Positions 1 to 11,080 are shown, counted from the first letter of the stretch. The stretch: DNA of 53,326 nt from Prochlorococcus sp. AG-402-N10 (GCA_003216465.1 QCIU01000010.1:1-53326), one strand, 5' to 3'. Made by a program: numbers and translations. The notes: generated from the sequence alone by a model not told the origin.

Positions 1-1183
1 GAGCAGCAAGAACTTCTGGTTTTTGTTTCTCTTCTAAAGTCATGGAAGAGATCATTGATTCAATTTTTTTTAATTGTTCTTCCCCATTTTTTATCATTCC
101 ATCATCTATTTTATTCATCCCCGGTATTAATTTAATTAATCCTCCAAGAGACCCCATTCTCTTCATTAATCTCATTTGCTTAACAAAATCATTAAAGTCA
201 AATGTTGCTTCTTGAAGTTTCTTTTGCATTACTTCTGCATCAGCAAGCTCAACTTCTTTTTGTGCTTTTTCAACGAGTGTTAACACGTCTCCCATGCCAA
301 GAATCCTGCTTGCCATCCTCTCTGGATGAAATGGCTGTAATGCTTCTATCTTTTCACCAGTTCCTATAAACTTTATTGGTTTTCCACTTATTTTTCTTAT
401 TGAAAGAGCAGCTCCACCTCTTGAATCCCCATCCAACTTGGTTAATATTGCTCCTGATATTCCTACTTTTTCATGAAATGACTTCGTCAAATCAGCCGCC
501 TCTTGTCCAATCATAGAGTCTACAACCAGTAAAACTTCATCAGGTTTTGTAACTTCTTTTATACGAACCATTTCATCCATCATTGATTCGTCTATTTGTA
601 ATCTTCCTGCCGTATCAACAATTAAGGTATCTACATTATTTTCATTGGCATAACTCAAAGCATCCTTGGCTATCTCTTCAGGCTTACTATTTTTCCCTTG
701 TGCTGAGAAAACTTCTAAATCATACTGATTACCAATTGTCTTAAGTTGTTCCACAGCTGCAGGTCTGTAAATATCAGCTGCCACTAATAAAACCTTTTTT
801 TCTTTTTCCTTCAAATAAAGGCCTAATTTACCTGTTGCGGTTGTTTTTCCGGCCCCTTGCAAACCCGCCATCAAAATAACAGTAGGCGGGGTCTCTCTTT
901 CGTTTAATGGGGAATTCTCATTTCCCATAATATTTATTAACTCTTTATTAACTACTTCTATAAATTTCTGTCCTGGATTAACACCCCTTACTACTTCTTC
1001 CCCAATAGCTTTATCTTTTACATCTAAAACAAATTCTTTAACCACCGACAAACTTACATCTGCATCTAATAAAGCTTTTTTAACTTCCTTTAAAGCCTCA
1101 TTAATATTATTTTCGCTAATTTTGGCTTCACCTCTTAAACCCTTAACAGCGTCTTCGAAGCGTGAAGAGAGTTCATCAAACAT
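1..1183 (-). CDS. ffh: Signal recognition particle GTPase Ffh, C-terminus cut by window edge
   Basis: Ffh is the protein part of the signal recognition particle. It binds signal peptides of nascent membrane proteins and 4.5S RNA, and docks with FtsY through its GTPase domain. The reading frame from the ATG at 1183 shows the helical N domain (about residues 1-90), the G1 P-loop GLQGAGKTT near residue 107, DTAGR near residue 195 and TKLDGD near residue 250. The methionine-rich M domain begins near residue 300 (MRLMKRMGSLGG visible). About 394 residues are present and the end lies outside the window. The RNA partner is encoded in this window at 27760-27853. The next gene upstream, ftn2, is on the same strand with a gap of 49 bases. 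Confidence 0.97.
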   Translation of the reverse strand, partial: MFDELSSRFEDAVKGLRGEAKISENNINEALKEVKKALLDADVSLSVVKEFVLDVKDKAIGEEVVRGVNPGQKFIEVVNKELINIMGNENSPLNERETPPTVILMAGLQGAGKTTATGKLGLYLKEKEKKVLLVAADIYRPAAVEQLKTIGNQYDLEVFSAQGKNSKPEEIAKDALSYANENNVDTLIVDTAGRLQIDESMMDEMVRIKEVTKPDEVLLVVDSMIGQEAADLTKSFHEKVGISGAILTKLDGDSRGGAALSIRKISGKPIKFIGTGEKIEALQPFHPERMASRILGMGDVLTLVEKAQKEVELADAEVMQKKLQEATFDFNDFVKQMRLMKRMGSLGGLIKLIPGMNKIDDGMIKNGEEQLKKIESMISSMTLEEKQKPEVLAA

Positions 1184-1232
1184 TATTTATAATAATTTCT
1201 TTAATTATTATAGATGATATTAATAGTTAATC

Positions 1233-3341
1233 CTAAACACCGCTTATATAATCAACTAGTTTCCATGAGTTATTAGAGAAACCGAAAATATATTTAACTT
1301 TTAAAAAAGGAGTAAAAGTTGTTTCATTTATTAATTCACCATTTGTTTTTAATATTTTTTCAGAATATCTCAAGTCAACTGATACCGCTATTCTCGATGC
1401 TGTTTGATTTAACAGTACTATATTTTCAATGTTAGTTTTGATATCTTTGTAGATACCTTTTTGAATATCAAGCTGTCTTTCCTTGGTTAATCTATTAATT
1501 AAGCCATTTTGTACTATCTTTGATAAATTAATTTCACCTTTTCCTGCTAAAAAATTTCTTTTATTATCTAGCCAAGTATTAACTAAATATTTAATTTGCT
1601 CTATGGAAGGTGAGGTAGTGGTTATTTCTTCCGCTAAAAAAGAATTTTTTTCGATTCTTTCTGAGAGAATCATTGCGGGTTTATCAGGAATTTGTCTCAT
1701 ATCATCCTGATTTAATTCTTTTTTAAAGTTAATTTTATTCTCATTTATTATTGAAGAGTTCTCAATTATTTCTTTTTCCTGCAAAGATTTTTTGAAGTTA
1801 TTTCTTAAAAAACTTACGCCTAAACCAAAAGCAAATAAAATTAAAAACGCATAAAGATAAGTCAAATAATGAGATCTTGCAACTATCCTCTTATTCTCCA
1901 ATACCTCACCAAAAATAAATTTTAATTCGGCAACTTTCTCTATTGCATACTTATAAAATTGAATTGCTTTATTTTTAACTATTTCATCTGTATAAATATT
2001 TTCTTCAATAATTTGTTGTCCATCTTCTCTTACTCCTCCAGGCAAAGGTAGTCGTCCTTCTTCAACATTATCCGAATTAAACTCAGTATCCATATTTAAA
2101 TCTTTTTTAGATTCTTGAGTTTTTAACTTTAGCTGATTTTGAGATCTAGGATTTAATATTGTTCTATTTGATTTATTCTCTAATTGTTCAATAAATTCTT
2201 GTATTTCTCTATCTTCAAACCAAGAATCTAAATCTATTTCTTTAAAATCAATATCTCTATAACCTACCAAAACATCATTTTCTAACCAATTTGCACAAAA
2301 AATGCAGATAGCCTCTAATTTCTCTCCGGGGTAACTATTTAACCAATCTTTTAACTTTTCATCAGAACTACTTAAAAACCTTGCTAATGATTGATCAATA
2401 TCCGCCAAAAGCAAATCTAAACAACCTATTAAAGGCATTGAATCTAGTCCTGATAAATTGAGTTTTTTTAATATTTTTCTGGCTTCAAATAATTTTTCAG
2501 GTTTTCTTCTTGCAAAACCTATTGCGGTTAAAGATAAAAAGGCTAAAAATCCTGCTTCACTCGAACCTTTTTTTTGCAATTCTAAAAATAGATCTATCTG
2601 TTCTTGAACAGTCAAGAATGGTTTAATTTGTTGAAAAAAAGATTCAAATTCTTGTTGATTTAAAAAATTACTATATTCAGATTTATTCTTTCCTTCCAAG
2701 CCACCCCTCTTGATTATAAGATTTTCAAGCATACTTAAACCTTTTTTATGAGACTCACTATCTTTTAGATCTCTACTTAACAAATCAAGAATTCGATATG
2801 GAAGTAGTGAAACTAAATCCTCCTCAAGATTTTTCCGCAATTCCCCCAGTTTCCCCATCCTTTGAAGTAGCTGTATACCATCTTGTAAAAAATCTGCAGC
2901 CTTTGAATAAGATCTTTGTTCTTGCTCTTGGATTGCAGCATCTCTAGATGTCAAAGCCGCCAACAATGTAAGATCAGATTCTCTGCTACTACCTAAAGCA
3001 GGGGTTTGAGGAGGCTGTAATGCTTTTTTTGCTATCTTGAAGGCTTCTTTAGGAGAACCTGATTCCCAAAGAAGGATTAATCCTGCAACCTCCCTATTTG
3101 AAGATAAATCTAATCCTGAAGCTCCGTTTAGTAATAAATTTTCGTATTCTCTTCTACTATCTTGATCTGTAAGCAAATCTGCAGTAAGGCGTAGCAATTC
3201 AGATCTTTGAGTTAAAACCTCATAAGTGAATCCTTCATCAGGAGTTTTATCCAAACGCAATTGAAAAGCTCTTAATATTTCCTCAGATGTTGCCGAGGGG
3301 CTTACGCCTATTAAACGGAAGTGGTCTAATGGAAGTTCCAA
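1233..3341 (-). CDS. ftn2: ARC6/Ftn2/ZipN-like cell division protein
   Basis: This 702-residue protein has the layout of cyanobacterial Ftn2/ZipN, the ancestor of chloroplast ARC6. It starts with a J-like domain (residues 1-70, beginning MELPLDHFRLIGV), followed by a long helical region. A single membrane segment lies at about 491-513 (YAFLILFAFGLGVSF), and a C-terminal ARC6-like IMS domain at about 570-700. Family members anchor and stabilise the FtsZ ring at the membrane through the cytoplasmic N-terminus. The HPD tripeptide of true DnaJ proteins is absent from the J-like region, so a chaperone role is unlikely. FtsZ and FtsQ are encoded about 23 kb away. The gene is transcribed away from pdhA. 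Confidence 0.9.
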   Translation of the reverse strand: MELPLDHFRLIGVSPSATSEEILRAFQLRLDKTPDEGFTYEVLTQRSELLRLTADLLTDQDSRREYENLLLNGASGLDLSSNREVAGLILLWESGSPKEAFKIAKKALQPPQTPALGSSRESDLTLLAALTSRDAAIQEQEQRSYSKAADFLQDGIQLLQRMGKLGELRKNLEEDLVSLLPYRILDLLSRDLKDSESHKKGLSMLENLIIKRGGLEGKNKSEYSNFLNQQEFESFFQQIKPFLTVQEQIDLFLELQKKGSSEAGFLAFLSLTAIGFARRKPEKLFEARKILKKLNLSGLDSMPLIGCLDLLLADIDQSLARFLSSSDEKLKDWLNSYPGEKLEAICIFCANWLENDVLVGYRDIDFKEIDLDSWFEDREIQEFIEQLENKSNRTILNPRSQNQLKLKTQESKKDLNMDTEFNSDNVEEGRLPLPGGVREDGQQIIEENIYTDEIVKNKAIQFYKYAIEKVAELKFIFGEVLENKRIVARSHYLTYLYAFLILFAFGLGVSFLRNNFKKSLQEKEIIENSSIINENKINFKKELNQDDMRQIPDKPAMILSERIEKNSFLAEEITTTSPSIEQIKYLVNTWLDNKRNFLAGKGEINLSKIVQNGLINRLTKERQLDIQKGIYKDIKTNIENIVLLNQTASRIAVSVDLRYSEKILKTNGELINETTFTPFLKVKYIFGFSNNSWKLVDYISGV

Positions 3342-3490
3342 ACAAATATCCTATTGAAAATCCTTTAGATAAATATTATCAATTTATATTTTTTTTTCAT
3401 AAGGTCTTGGAGAGTTATTAAAAAAAAACATGAAAATTGTCCATTGCAGCTTAGAATGTTAACAAATCAAAACTTCATTAAGGTATTTTC

Positions 3491-4528
3491 TTGGAAACAC
3501 ACGTAGAGAGAATTTCAAATCTTCCGGACTTAAAAAAAGCGAAGTTAGATCGTGAAACCGGATTATTTCTCTATGAAGATATGACACTGGGTCGAAGATT
3601 TGAGGATAAATGTGCTGAGATGTACTACAGAGGTAAGATGTTTGGATTTGTACATCTTTATAATGGCCAAGAAGCTATAAGCACCGGCGTGATAGGTGCA
3701 ATGAAAAGGAGGCATGACTGGTTTTGTAGTACCTACCGCGATCATGTCCATGCACTTAGTGCAGGTGTTCCATCTTTTGAAGTTATGAGTGAATTATTTG
3801 GTAAAGCGACAGGATGCAGTAAAGGTAGAGGGGGTTCTATGCATTTATTCTCAAAAGAGCATCATCTTCTCGGGGGATATGCTTTTATTGGAGAGGGTAT
3901 TCCAGTTGCTTTGGGCTCAGCTTTTTCAAGTAAATACAAAAAAGAAGTTAAACACGACAGCCAAAGCGATTCTGTAACAGCAGCATTCTTTGGAGATGGA
4001 ACTTGTAATAATGGACAGTTCTTTGAATGTTTGAATATGGCTCAATTATGGAAATTGCCAATAATATTTGTAGTTGAAAATAATAAATGGGCAATCGGTA
4101 TGGCTCATGACAGAGCCACAAGCAACCCAGAAATTTGGAGAAAAGCATCAGCTTTTGGTATGCATGGAGAAGAAGTTGATGGAATGGATGTATTAGCCGT
4201 CAGGGGAGCTGCACAAAGAGCGATTAAAAGGGCAAGAGCAGGAGAAGGACCAACCCTCCTAGAGTGCTTAACATATAGATTTAGAGGTCATTCTTTAGCA
4301 GATCCAGATGAATTAAGAGCTGAAGAAGAAAAAGAATTTTGGGCCAAAAGAGATCCTATCAAGAAATTAGCAAAGCAGATGATAGAAGGGGGTTTTGCTA
4401 AAGAAGATGAGCTAAAGAATATAGAGAAGAAAATAGATAAAGAAATATCTGAATCTGTCAAAAATGCATTAGATGCTCCAGAACCTCCCTCTAACGAATT
4501 AACAAAATATATATGGGCTGAGGATTAA
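3491..4528 (+). CDS. pdhA: Pyruvate dehydrogenase E1 component, alpha subunit
   Basis: E1-alpha, with E1-beta, decarboxylates pyruvate using thiamine diphosphate and passes the acetyl group to lipoyl-E2. The 345-residue product has the thiamine-binding GDG-N(25-30)-NN signature: GDGTCNNGQ from about residue 168 and NNKWAIG from about 197. It also has the E1 phosphorylation-loop-like region [13 protein letters not shown] take the TTG at 3491 as the start. An in-frame TAA lies at 3479-3481, no ATG occurs in between, and an AAGG motif at 3480-3483 is well placed as a ribosome site. The gene is monocistronic by position: it diverges from ftn2 and converges on the sigma factor gene with a single base between stop codons. 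E3 (lpd) is at 13049. Confidence 0.95.
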   Translation: METHVERISNLPDLKKAKLDRETGLFLYEDMTLGRRFEDKCAEMYYRGKMFGFVHLYNGQEAISTGVIGAMKRRHDWFCSTYRDHVHALSAGVPSFEVMSELFGKATGCSKGRGGSMHLFSKEHHLLGGYAFIGEGIPVALGSAFSSKYKKEVKHDSQSDSVTAAFFGDGTCNNGQFFECLNMAQLWKLPIIFVVENNKWAIGMAHDRATSNPEIWRKASAFGMHGEEVDGMDVLAVRGAAQRAIKRARAGEGPTLLECLTYRFRGHSLADPDELRAEEEKEFWAKRDPIKKLAKQMIEGGFAKEDELKNIEKKIDKEISESVKNALDAPEPPSNELTKYIWAED

Positions 4529-4529
4529 A

Positions 4530-5471
4530 TCAGATCCCACTAGGTAATTTTCTGGTTAAATTGCGTAATTTTCTAAGAGCCTTAAGTTCAACTTGTCTCA
4601 CTCTTTCTCTAGAAACTTCTAATAACCTTCCTATTTCTGCTAAGGTATGCCTCTCATTACCATCTAATCCAAATCTTAACTTAAGAACATGTTGCTCTTG
4701 TTCACTTAGATGACTAAGCCATTTTCCTAATTGTTCTTGATGCATTTTCTGCTCAACTTGATCTAAAGGCTCTTCATTATTACTATCTGCAATAAGATCA
4801 CCTAAGAAACTCCTGCCATCATCCCCATTTACTGGTGCATCCAAACTACTAGTAGAAAGTGCTTGTCTCAATACAGAATCGAGTTCCTCAACATCTATTT
4901 CCATTGCTTCTGCTATTTCAATTCTACTTGGCATTGCTCCAAGTTTATGAGCCAATTCCCTACTTACTTTTCTAATAGTGGCAAGTCTCTCGCTTAAATG
5001 AACTGGTAAACGAATAGTTCTGGATTGACACGCAATAGCTCTTGTCATACTTTGGCGAATCCACCAAAAGGCATATGTAGAAAATTTATATCCTCTTGTA
5101 GGGTCAAATTTTTCAACAGCTCTCTCTAAACCTAAAGAACCTTCTTGAACTAAATCTAAAAGTTCTAATCCCTTACCTTGATATTTCTTTGCAACGCTAA
5201 CTACAAGCCTTAAATTGGCCTTCATCATTCTCTCTTTTGCTCTTCTTCCAATTTTTATCGTTCTTTTTTCTTGAGGTGTAAATTCTTTTGTTTTTTCGTT
5301 TAATTGACCATCTTCGGTGAGGGCCATCATTTTTTGAACTTGGTTGCCCAATTCAATTTCTTCAGCAGGGGTTAACAAAGGGACACGACCAATATTTGAA
5401 AGATACCAACTAATTGGGTCGTTACCTCTTCTTTTTTGCGGTTCAGTTGATGATGATACTGATGAAGCCAT
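4530..5471 (-). CDS. Group 2 sigma-70 RNA polymerase sigma factor
   Basis: The 313-residue protein carries regions 1.2, 2, 3 and 4 of the RpoD family but no region 1.1, which marks it as a group 2 (non-essential, RpoD-like) sigma factor. Region 1.2 is DPISWYLSNIGRVPLLT. Region 2.3-2.4 contains YKFSTYAFWWIRQSMTRAI, which melts and reads the -10 element. Region 4.2 near the C-terminus, TLAEIGRLLEVSRERVRQVE, is the -35-reading helix-turn-helix. In cyanobacteria such factors adjust transcription to light, nutrient or stress state. Which paralogue this is cannot be told from the window, so I give no symbol. It lies tail to tail with pdhA. Confidence 0.93.
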   Translation of the reverse strand: MASSVSSSTEPQKRRGNDPISWYLSNIGRVPLLTPAEEIELGNQVQKMMALTEDGQLNEKTKEFTPQEKRTIKIGRRAKERMMKANLRLVVSVAKKYQGKGLELLDLVQEGSLGLERAVEKFDPTRGYKFSTYAFWWIRQSMTRAIACQSRTIRLPVHLSERLATIRKVSRELAHKLGAMPSRIEIAEAMEIDVEELDSVLRQALSTSSLDAPVNGDDGRSFLGDLIADSNNEEPLDQVEQKMHQEQLGKWLSHLSEQEQHVLKLRFGLDGNERHTLAEIGRLLEVSRERVRQVELKALRKLRNLTRKLPSGI

Positions 5472-5613
5472 TTTATAACCTGGTCGAAAGGTATTAAAAC
5501 TTTCCTACACTTTTACGGAAATGCCCGATTATTTAATATCTGCTTCAGATTTCAGATGTAAATTGTATAGTTATGTGTTTAAAACTATAAAAAACTGCTG
5601 ATAATTGTTTCTT

Positions 5614-7182
5614 TCATGACATTAGTCTCGCTTTTGTTTTTCTCACTAACTTAGATAATTTGTCTCCTATTAAGGATGCGTTTGACCCTTTTTTACAATT
5701 TGATGCAGCAAAAGAGTGTAAAAATACGTATTTTGCAAAAGATTCAGTCTTAATGAAACCTCCAAAACAAGACAACTCAATTGCTGAGCATCCACCGATA
5801 AATCCAGACAAAAGATCTCCTAAACCGGCCCTAGCAGTCTCTGCATCCGTACCAAAAAGTTGCCATGCCTTTTCATTATTGGCAATAACGCTATTTGCTC
5901 CCTTTAATAAAATACTTATATTAAATTCTCTAGCCGCCTTTTTAGCTAATTCAACTCTGTTAGAACCGCCAATAGTAGGAAATAACCTCCTAAATTCTTT
6001 ATAGTGAGGAGTAATCCAAGTTTCAGAATTTCTTTCCAAGAAGAATTTAGATCTCAAATTCGATATTGAAATTCTATTAAGTGCATCAGCATCGAGTATT
6101 AATAAAGCTTTTAAATCTAATAAGTACTCTGTTGATTTTTCCCAATCCTCTTTATTCAAACCAATTCCTGGACCAATTACTATTGAATCATAGGAAGAGA
6201 GATCAATATTCTTTAAGGCATCAAATAAAATTGAATTTCCATAGGAATCACTATTAAGTCTTCCTGCTACAACAACTTCTGGTTCTACTTGCCAAATAGA
6301 TTTCGCAACCAATTCGGGGAGGATTGCAGATACAAAACCTGCACCACTAGAAACAGCGCCTTTTATTGCCAAATGTGATGCCCCAGGATATTTTTCACTT
6401 CCAGCAATTAATAATGTCCGTCCCCTTTCATATTTACTGGAATTTTTTGGTAACAAGGGCAAATTAAGTGTTTTATAATCTTGATAAGTAATTTTTAAAA
6501 TCGAACTTTCAACCTTACATAATTGATTTTTAGATATACCAATATCAATTTGATATAACTTGCCAACGTAGGGTAATGCAGTGTCTTGCAATAACCCAAT
6601 CTTGTTAAGTCCGACAACTAAAGTAAAGTTAGCCTTAACAGCATTTTTTGAGAAGGGTTTCCCAGAATTAGGACATAAACCAGTCGGGATATCTATGCTT
6701 ACAATCTTGCCAGATTTGTTACCAAATTTTTTAATAAATAATTCAATCAATTCCTTATCTACTTTTCTTCTTTGATTATTCCCAAAAATTGCATCAATCC
6801 ATAAATGTTTATCTTCAGGATTAGGAGGTTCTATTAATTTTTTCACTCCAATAGATGTAAGATAATTTACGTAATTAGTTGTTAATGTTTTTTTTAAAGG
6901 AAATGGGCACCATAATTTAACTAGATATCCCTTTAAAAAAAGTTCTTTAGCAATTACTGCTCCATCCCCACCATTATGTCCAGGGCCTATTAAAACTACT
7001 ACTCCTTTCTTTAAAAGAGATTTCCTTTTCAAAAACCATTTTGACATCTGAATTCCAACTTTTTCCATTAATGACTCTTGAGGCATTCCTTGAGAAAAAA
7101 TTTGATTCTCTAAATCCAACATTTGCTTTGAATAAACAACTATATGTTTAGAATCAATTGTTGGCCATGCAAATTCTTTCAT
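5614..7182 (-). CDS. nnr: Bifunctional NAD(P)H-hydrate epimerase / ADP-dependent dehydratase
   Basis: The protein repairs damaged nicotinamide cofactors. The N-terminal half (YjeF_N/NnrE) epimerises hydrated NAD(P)H, and the C-terminal half (NnrD, ribokinase-like fold) dehydrates it using ADP. The N-terminal domain shows GPGHNGGDGAVIAKEL near residues 65-80, and a short link leads to the C-terminal domain from about residue 235. That domain has TLLIAGSEKYPGASHLA and, near residue 470, AGLGDLLSGFIGG, the nucleotide and catalytic-Asp loop of the kinase-like fold. Length (522) fits the fused form. It starts with ATG 46 bases from divergent mnmA, so the two may share a promoter region. Confidence 0.93.
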   Translation of the reverse strand: MKEFAWPTIDSKHIVVYSKQMLDLENQIFSQGMPQESLMEKVGIQMSKWFLKRKSLLKKGVVVLIGPGHNGGDGAVIAKELFLKGYLVKLWCPFPLKKTLTTNYVNYLTSIGVKKLIEPPNPEDKHLWIDAIFGNNQRRKVDKELIELFIKKFGNKSGKIVSIDIPTGLCPNSGKPFSKNAVKANFTLVVGLNKIGLLQDTALPYVGKLYQIDIGISKNQLCKVESSILKITYQDYKTLNLPLLPKNSSKYERGRTLLIAGSEKYPGASHLAIKGAVSSGAGFVSAILPELVAKSIWQVEPEVVVAGRLNSDSYGNSILFDALKNIDLSSYDSIVIGPGIGLNKEDWEKSTEYLLDLKALLILDADALNRISISNLRSKFFLERNSETWITPHYKEFRRLFPTIGGSNRVELAKKAAREFNISILLKGANSVIANNEKAWQLFGTDAETARAGLGDLLSGFIGGCSAIELSCFGGFIKTESFAKYVFLHSFAASNCKKGSNASLIGDKLSKLVRKTKARLMS

Positions 7183-7228
7183 AATTAATTCAAAGCTATT
7201 AAAAACCGTTCAAATATTTTAAAATTCC

Positions 7229-8401
7229 ATGTTAAATATCTTAAAGGATAAAAAATTAGAGAACTGTTCCTCTCTCAATAATAAATCTAAAAAACAAAAA
7301 AATATTGTTGTTGGTCTTTCAGGTGGTGTAGATAGTTCTCTATCAGCAGCTCTTCTTATAGAGGATGGCTGGAAAGTTGAAGGATTAACTCTTTGGCTAA
7401 TGAAAGGCGAGGGCTCTTGTTGTTCTGAAGGATTAGTTGACGCGGCAGGTCTTTGTGAAGATTTAGGAATTAATCATAATATATTAGATTCAAGAGAAAT
7501 TTTTGAAAGGGAGGTAATTAAAAAGACTACTGAGGGATATAAATCGGGCTTTACTCCACTTCCATGCTCGATGTGCAATAAAAATGTAAAATTCGAAGAA
7601 ATGCTCAATTTTGTTACAAAACAAAAAGAGTTTACTCATATTGCGACTGGTCACTACGCAAGAGTTAAAAAAAGATCTTGTGAAAATATTAAAAACTCAG
7701 AAAATTTCCAATTCAAAGAATTCTTACTACTAAGAGGTGCAGATAAAAATAAAGATCAGAGTTATTTTCTTTATAGTCTTTCCCAAGAAATATTAAGCAG
7801 ATTAATACTACCGCTTGGAGATCTTAAAAAAGAAGAGACAAGAAAAGAAGCATTAAGACTAGGCCTTAGAACCGCAAAAAAACCAGAAAGTCAAGATCTT
7901 TGTCTTGTTGAACATTATGGATCTATGCAAAAATTTATTGATAATCATATTGACCCTAAAGAAGGAGAAATTAAGCATGTCAATGGTGAGGTTCTTGGCA
8001 TTCATAGGGGTATTCAACATTTCACAATAGGGCAAAGAAAAGGTTTAGGTATAGCTTGGCCAGAACCTTTATATGTAGAAAGTTTAGATAGACAAAAAAA
8101 TATAGTTTATGTTGCAAATAAAAATGACCTTTTTAAAAGAGAGGCAATAATAAAACAACTGAACTGGGTCTCAATAGATGCACCACTAAAACAAATAGAA
8201 GTAGAAGCACAAATAAGATACAGGAGTGAACCAGTAAAAGGAACTTTAGTTCCTATAAAAAATGGAGATGACGTCACTAAAACATTTAAATTAATTTTCG
8301 AAGATAACCAATGCTCTATTACTCCTGGTCAAGCTGCAGTTTTTTATAAAGATGAAATTTTATTAGGCGGAGGATTAATTAGTGAATTTTCCAAAAAATA
8401 A
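7229..8401 (+). CDS. mnmA: tRNA-specific 2-thiouridylase MnmA
   Basis: MnmA thiolates U34 of tRNAs for Lys, Glu and Gln, using ATP and a persulfide sulfur relay. The 390-residue protein has the PP-loop [11 protein letters not shown] at about residues 29-39, which activates the uridine as an adenylate. Two family cysteine motifs are visible: [11 protein letters not shown], and SQDLCLVEH in the second half. [10 protein letters not shown] and the C-terminal beta-barrel follow, ending with [12 protein letters not shown] short lysine-rich N-terminal extension of about 24 residues precedes the PP-loop. The end overlaps the convergent lnt gene by 27 bases. Confidence 0.96.
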   Translation: MLNILKDKKLENCSSLNNKSKKQKNIVVGLSGGVDSSLSAALLIEDGWKVEGLTLWLMKGEGSCCSEGLVDAAGLCEDLGINHNILDSREIFEREVIKKTTEGYKSGFTPLPCSMCNKNVKFEEMLNFVTKQKEFTHIATGHYARVKKRSCENIKNSENFQFKEFLLLRGADKNKDQSYFLYSLSQEILSRLILPLGDLKKEETRKEALRLGLRTAKKPESQDLCLVEHYGSMQKFIDNHIDPKEGEIKHVNGEVLGIHRGIQHFTIGQRKGLGIAWPEPLYVESLDRQKNIVYVANKNDLFKREAIIKQLNWVSIDAPLKQIEVEAQIRYRSEPVKGTLVPIKNGDDVTKTFKLIFEDNQCSITPGQAAVFYKDEILLGGGLISEFSKK

Positions 8402-9868
8402 ATTTAATCCTACTAAAACCAAAAATAAAACTAATAAAGGGCGTTCCCCGTATCTGGTATAAAAAGTTTTTTTAGAAGAAAAATTAGGATATACAATTTC
8501 ATTTTGCTCAATATTAGGATCAAAAAGTTTTATTAATCTTCCTTCATCACTTATTAATCCTGAGGGACCAGTATTGGAGACAATTACATTATCTTTCTTA
8601 TTTTCTATACTTCTTACTCTTGCCAAAGATAGGAATTGATTATGAAGTTTAATTGGATAAGGATCTAAATTGGCTGCAGAAATTATTAGTTCTGCTCCAT
8701 TATTAATAGCATTTCTTATTTTAAATCCATCACTAATCTCATAACAAATTGCTACTGCAACTGGAGGAGTATATTTCCATTTAAAAAACCTTGAATTTGA
8801 TCCTGGTTGAATACCACCAACTGATGATAGTCCTTGTGAAAAAAACTTTAGAAATGCTGGGATTTTCTCACCTAAAGGTACAAGTCTATTTTTATCAATA
8901 AAGGATGAATAAGATTTATCACCAATTTGATATCCAAGCAAAGAACTTCTTAGACCATTTTTAGAGTTTCTAAAACCTCCGGCCAACATCCTAATCTTAC
9001 TTTTGAAATTTAAATTGAAATTATTATTCAAAGTCCCTTCGGGTGTAATAAGGAGTTTTGCATTATTTGATAGAGCAATTTTCTGAGCAGAAATCAACTT
9101 ATCATTTATAAATTGATTTTTAAATTTCGTTTTTTCTCTTGTGGGCATATTTGTTTGCCATAGAGCCACTGGATAATCATTATTTCTACTAATTGGGTTT
9201 GTTAAACCTCCAAGGAAATGTAAAATAAAGATAATTAAAAGCCCAAATAAGAATGTTTTTTTAAAATGATATTTTCTTTTCCATTTCTCATAAATTAGGT
9301 ATATCCAAAAACCTATAATTAACTGCACTACACATAAACCACTTGCACCAATCCATCTTGCTAAACCCGCAAGATACAAATCTCCGGGAATTATTCCTTC
9401 GCCCAAACCTATCCAAAAAAGAGGAGTTTGAGAAAGAATGAATTCACCCAAACCCCAGGCAAAAGATAACAATAAAACTTTTATGGTTAATGTTAAAGAA
9501 TTCATATTAGAAATATTTTTTTTTTGGAGAATTCTGTCACCTAAAAGACCCCAGAAATAAACCAATATTCCTCCTATTAAAGAACAACCTAACAAGATTG
9601 AAAGGGAAATAATTAAACTTGATATCCATGAAAAACCTAACCAGGTCAGTGGATGAAGTTCATAAAGCCAAGAATGACTTACCAAAATAAAGAAAAAACC
9701 CCAAAGAAAATTTGCTAACTTTTTATCGCTTCTACTCCACAAAATAAATAAGGATAATGGCATAAAAAGCAACCAAAAGTGTGTTGATGTAGCAATTCCA
9801 CCAAAGATGCCTCCCAAGCATGGATAAAAATATTTATTAAAATTTTTATTTCGAGTGTTAATCAACAA
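8375..9868 (-). CDS. lnt: Apolipoprotein N-acyltransferase
   Basis: Lnt adds the third acyl chain to the N-terminal cysteine of lipoproteins in the inner membrane. The 497-residue product begins with several hydrophobic segments (about residues 10-235) and continues with a periplasmic nitrilase-like domain. That domain holds the expected Glu-Lys-Cys triad: E in [10 protein letters not shown] in [10 protein letters not shown] and C in [10 protein letters not shown] final membrane segment ([16 protein letters not shown]) closes the protein. The frame has no ATG start. TTG at 9868 or 9865 is the likely start, with an in-frame TAA only a few codons upstream. It ends inside convergent mnmA. Confidence 0.92.
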   Translation of the reverse strand: MLINTRNKNFNKYFYPCLGGIFGGIATSTHFWLLFMPLSLFILWSRSDKKLANFLWGFFFILVSHSWLYELHPLTWLGFSWISSLIISLSILLGCSLIGGILVYFWGLLGDRILQKKNISNMNSLTLTIKVLLLSFAWGLGEFILSQTPLFWIGLGEGIIPGDLYLAGLARWIGASGLCVVQLIIGFWIYLIYEKWKRKYHFKKTFLFGLLIIFILHFLGGLTNPISRNNDYPVALWQTNMPTREKTKFKNQFINDKLISAQKIALSNNAKLLITPEGTLNNNFNLNFKSKIRMLAGGFRNSKNGLRSSLLGYQIGDKSYSSFIDKNRLVPLGEKIPAFLKFFSQGLSSVGGIQPGSNSRFFKWKYTPPVAVAICYEISDGFKIRNAINNGAELIISAANLDPYPIKLHNQFLSLARVRSIENKKDNVIVSNTGPSGLISDEGRLIKLFDPNIEQNEIVYPNFSSKKTFYTRYGERPLLVLFLVLVGLNLFFGKFTN

Positions 9869-9954
9869 TATGAAATTTCGAAATTAATTCTTTTAAAAAG
9901 ATATATTATTGTACCTTTTTCTGTAGTATTAAATATAGTGTCTCTTAAAATTAA

Positions 9955-10527
9955 GTGAAAGAAGTTTTAATTAGTTTTACAATCTTTGTATTTTGCATTT
10001 CATTAACTCTTTTTAGTCAATTTAACTCCCCTCAAGTTGTTAATGCAGCCGAATCAAAAACTGAATTCGTAAATAAAACATCTATTGCAAAACCATCTAA
10101 TGTTTCAAATACTAATATATTTGAACTAGATCCATCAGATCCAAATCCAATACTTTTCGCTATGGCAGAAGAAACACAAGAAGAAAGCAACTCTAGAACT
10201 ACAGATAGTGGTTTAATTATTTTAGATATAGAAAAGGGAGAGGGAGATGAAGCAAAGTCTGGACAAACAGTTTCTGTAAACTATACCGGAACTCTAGAAG
10301 ATGGAACCCAATTTGATACCAGTATTGGCAGGGGGCCATTCAGTTTCCCATTAGGTGCAGGGAGAGTAATTAAGGGTTGGGATGAAGGAGTAGCAGGAAT
10401 GAAAGTTGGTGGGAAAAGAAAATTAACAATCCCTCCTGAGCTAGGTTATGGATCAAGAGGAGCAGGAAATGTAATTCCTGCAAATGCAACTTTAATTTTT
10501 GAAGTTGAATTATTAAAAGTCAATTAA
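9955..10527 (+). CDS. Secreted FKBP-type peptidyl-prolyl cis-trans isomerase
   Basis: This protein catalyses proline isomerisation during folding. It starts with GTG at 9955. The N-terminus is a signal peptide with a hydrophobic core at about residues 4-20 and a likely cleavage after VVNA near residue 31, so it acts in the periplasm or thylakoid lumen. A linker of about 50 polar residues leads to one FKBP domain (about 80-190). Typical motifs are [53 protein letters not shown] and [14 protein letters not shown]. It is the first of three co-directional genes with sodN and sodX, but a gap of 75 bases before sodN leaves room for a separate promoter. Confidence 0.95.
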   Translation: MKEVLISFTIFVFCISLTLFSQFNSPQVVNAAESKTEFVNKTSIAKPSNVSNTNIFELDPSDPNPILFAMAEETQEESNSRTTDSGLIILDIEKGEGDEAKSGQTVSVNYTGTLEDGTQFDTSIGRGPFSFPLGAGRVIKGWDEGVAGMKVGGKRKLTIPPELGYGSRGAGNVIPANATLIFEVELLKVN

Positions 10528-10602
10528 AGTAAGAAATAACATCTAAAACTTTTCAATTTAGTTAATCTAGAAGTAAGATATATTCAAATATAAAAAAAAC
10601 GA

Positions 10603-11076
10603 ATGTTAACTAAATTAATCAATTCTCTTTTAAATAAAAGTTCCAAATTGGAAGTCCATGCACACTGTGACGGCCCATGTGGCGTTTACGACCCCGCTTC
10701 TACAAGAGTCGCTGCTGAAGCAGTATTAGCAATGACAAAGAAGCTAATTGCGCTTACTCCTCCTTCAAGTACAGACTCCGCAGACTGGGCTGCTTACAGT
10801 AATACTTTTTCTAGATTTGTAGCAGTTAAAGAAGAACAGGCTAAAGAAACTAAGAAAGAAATTCTCATCTTATGGACAGATTACTTTAAACCCGTTCACT
10901 TAGAAACTTATCCAGATTTACATGAAACAATCTGGAAAGCAGCGAAATTATGTAGTGCTTGTAAAGTAAATATTGATCTTGCTCAAGCCGAAGAATTAAT
11001 GAGTTATGTAGAAAAGATACATAACATCTTCTGGGAATCAAAAGGCAGAAGTGATGCTTTTGTAAAAGCTAGCTAG
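10603..11076 (+). CDS. sodN: Nickel superoxide dismutase precursor
   Basis: NiSOD converts superoxide to oxygen and hydrogen peroxide at a mononuclear nickel site held by the N-terminal hook. The mature protein begins with HCDGPCGVYDP at residue 21, which supplies His1, Cys2 and Cys6. The 20 residues before it (ending KLEVHA) form the leader that must be removed so that the His1 amine can bind nickel. Length (157) fits the four-helix-bundle subunit of the hexamer. The ATG at 10603 is the only sensible start. The leader-cleaving protease gene sodX follows directly, and a nickel permease gene faces them. In marine picocyanobacteria NiSOD replaces iron or copper/zinc enzymes. Confidence 0.97.
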   Translation: MLTKLINSLLNKSSKLEVHAHCDGPCGVYDPASTRVAAEAVLAMTKKLIALTPPSSTDSADWAAYSNTFSRFVAVKEEQAKETKKEILILWTDYFKPVHLETYPDLHETIWKAAKLCSACKVNIDLAQAEELMSYVEKIHNIFWESKGRSDAFVKAS

Positions 11077-11080
11077 TTCA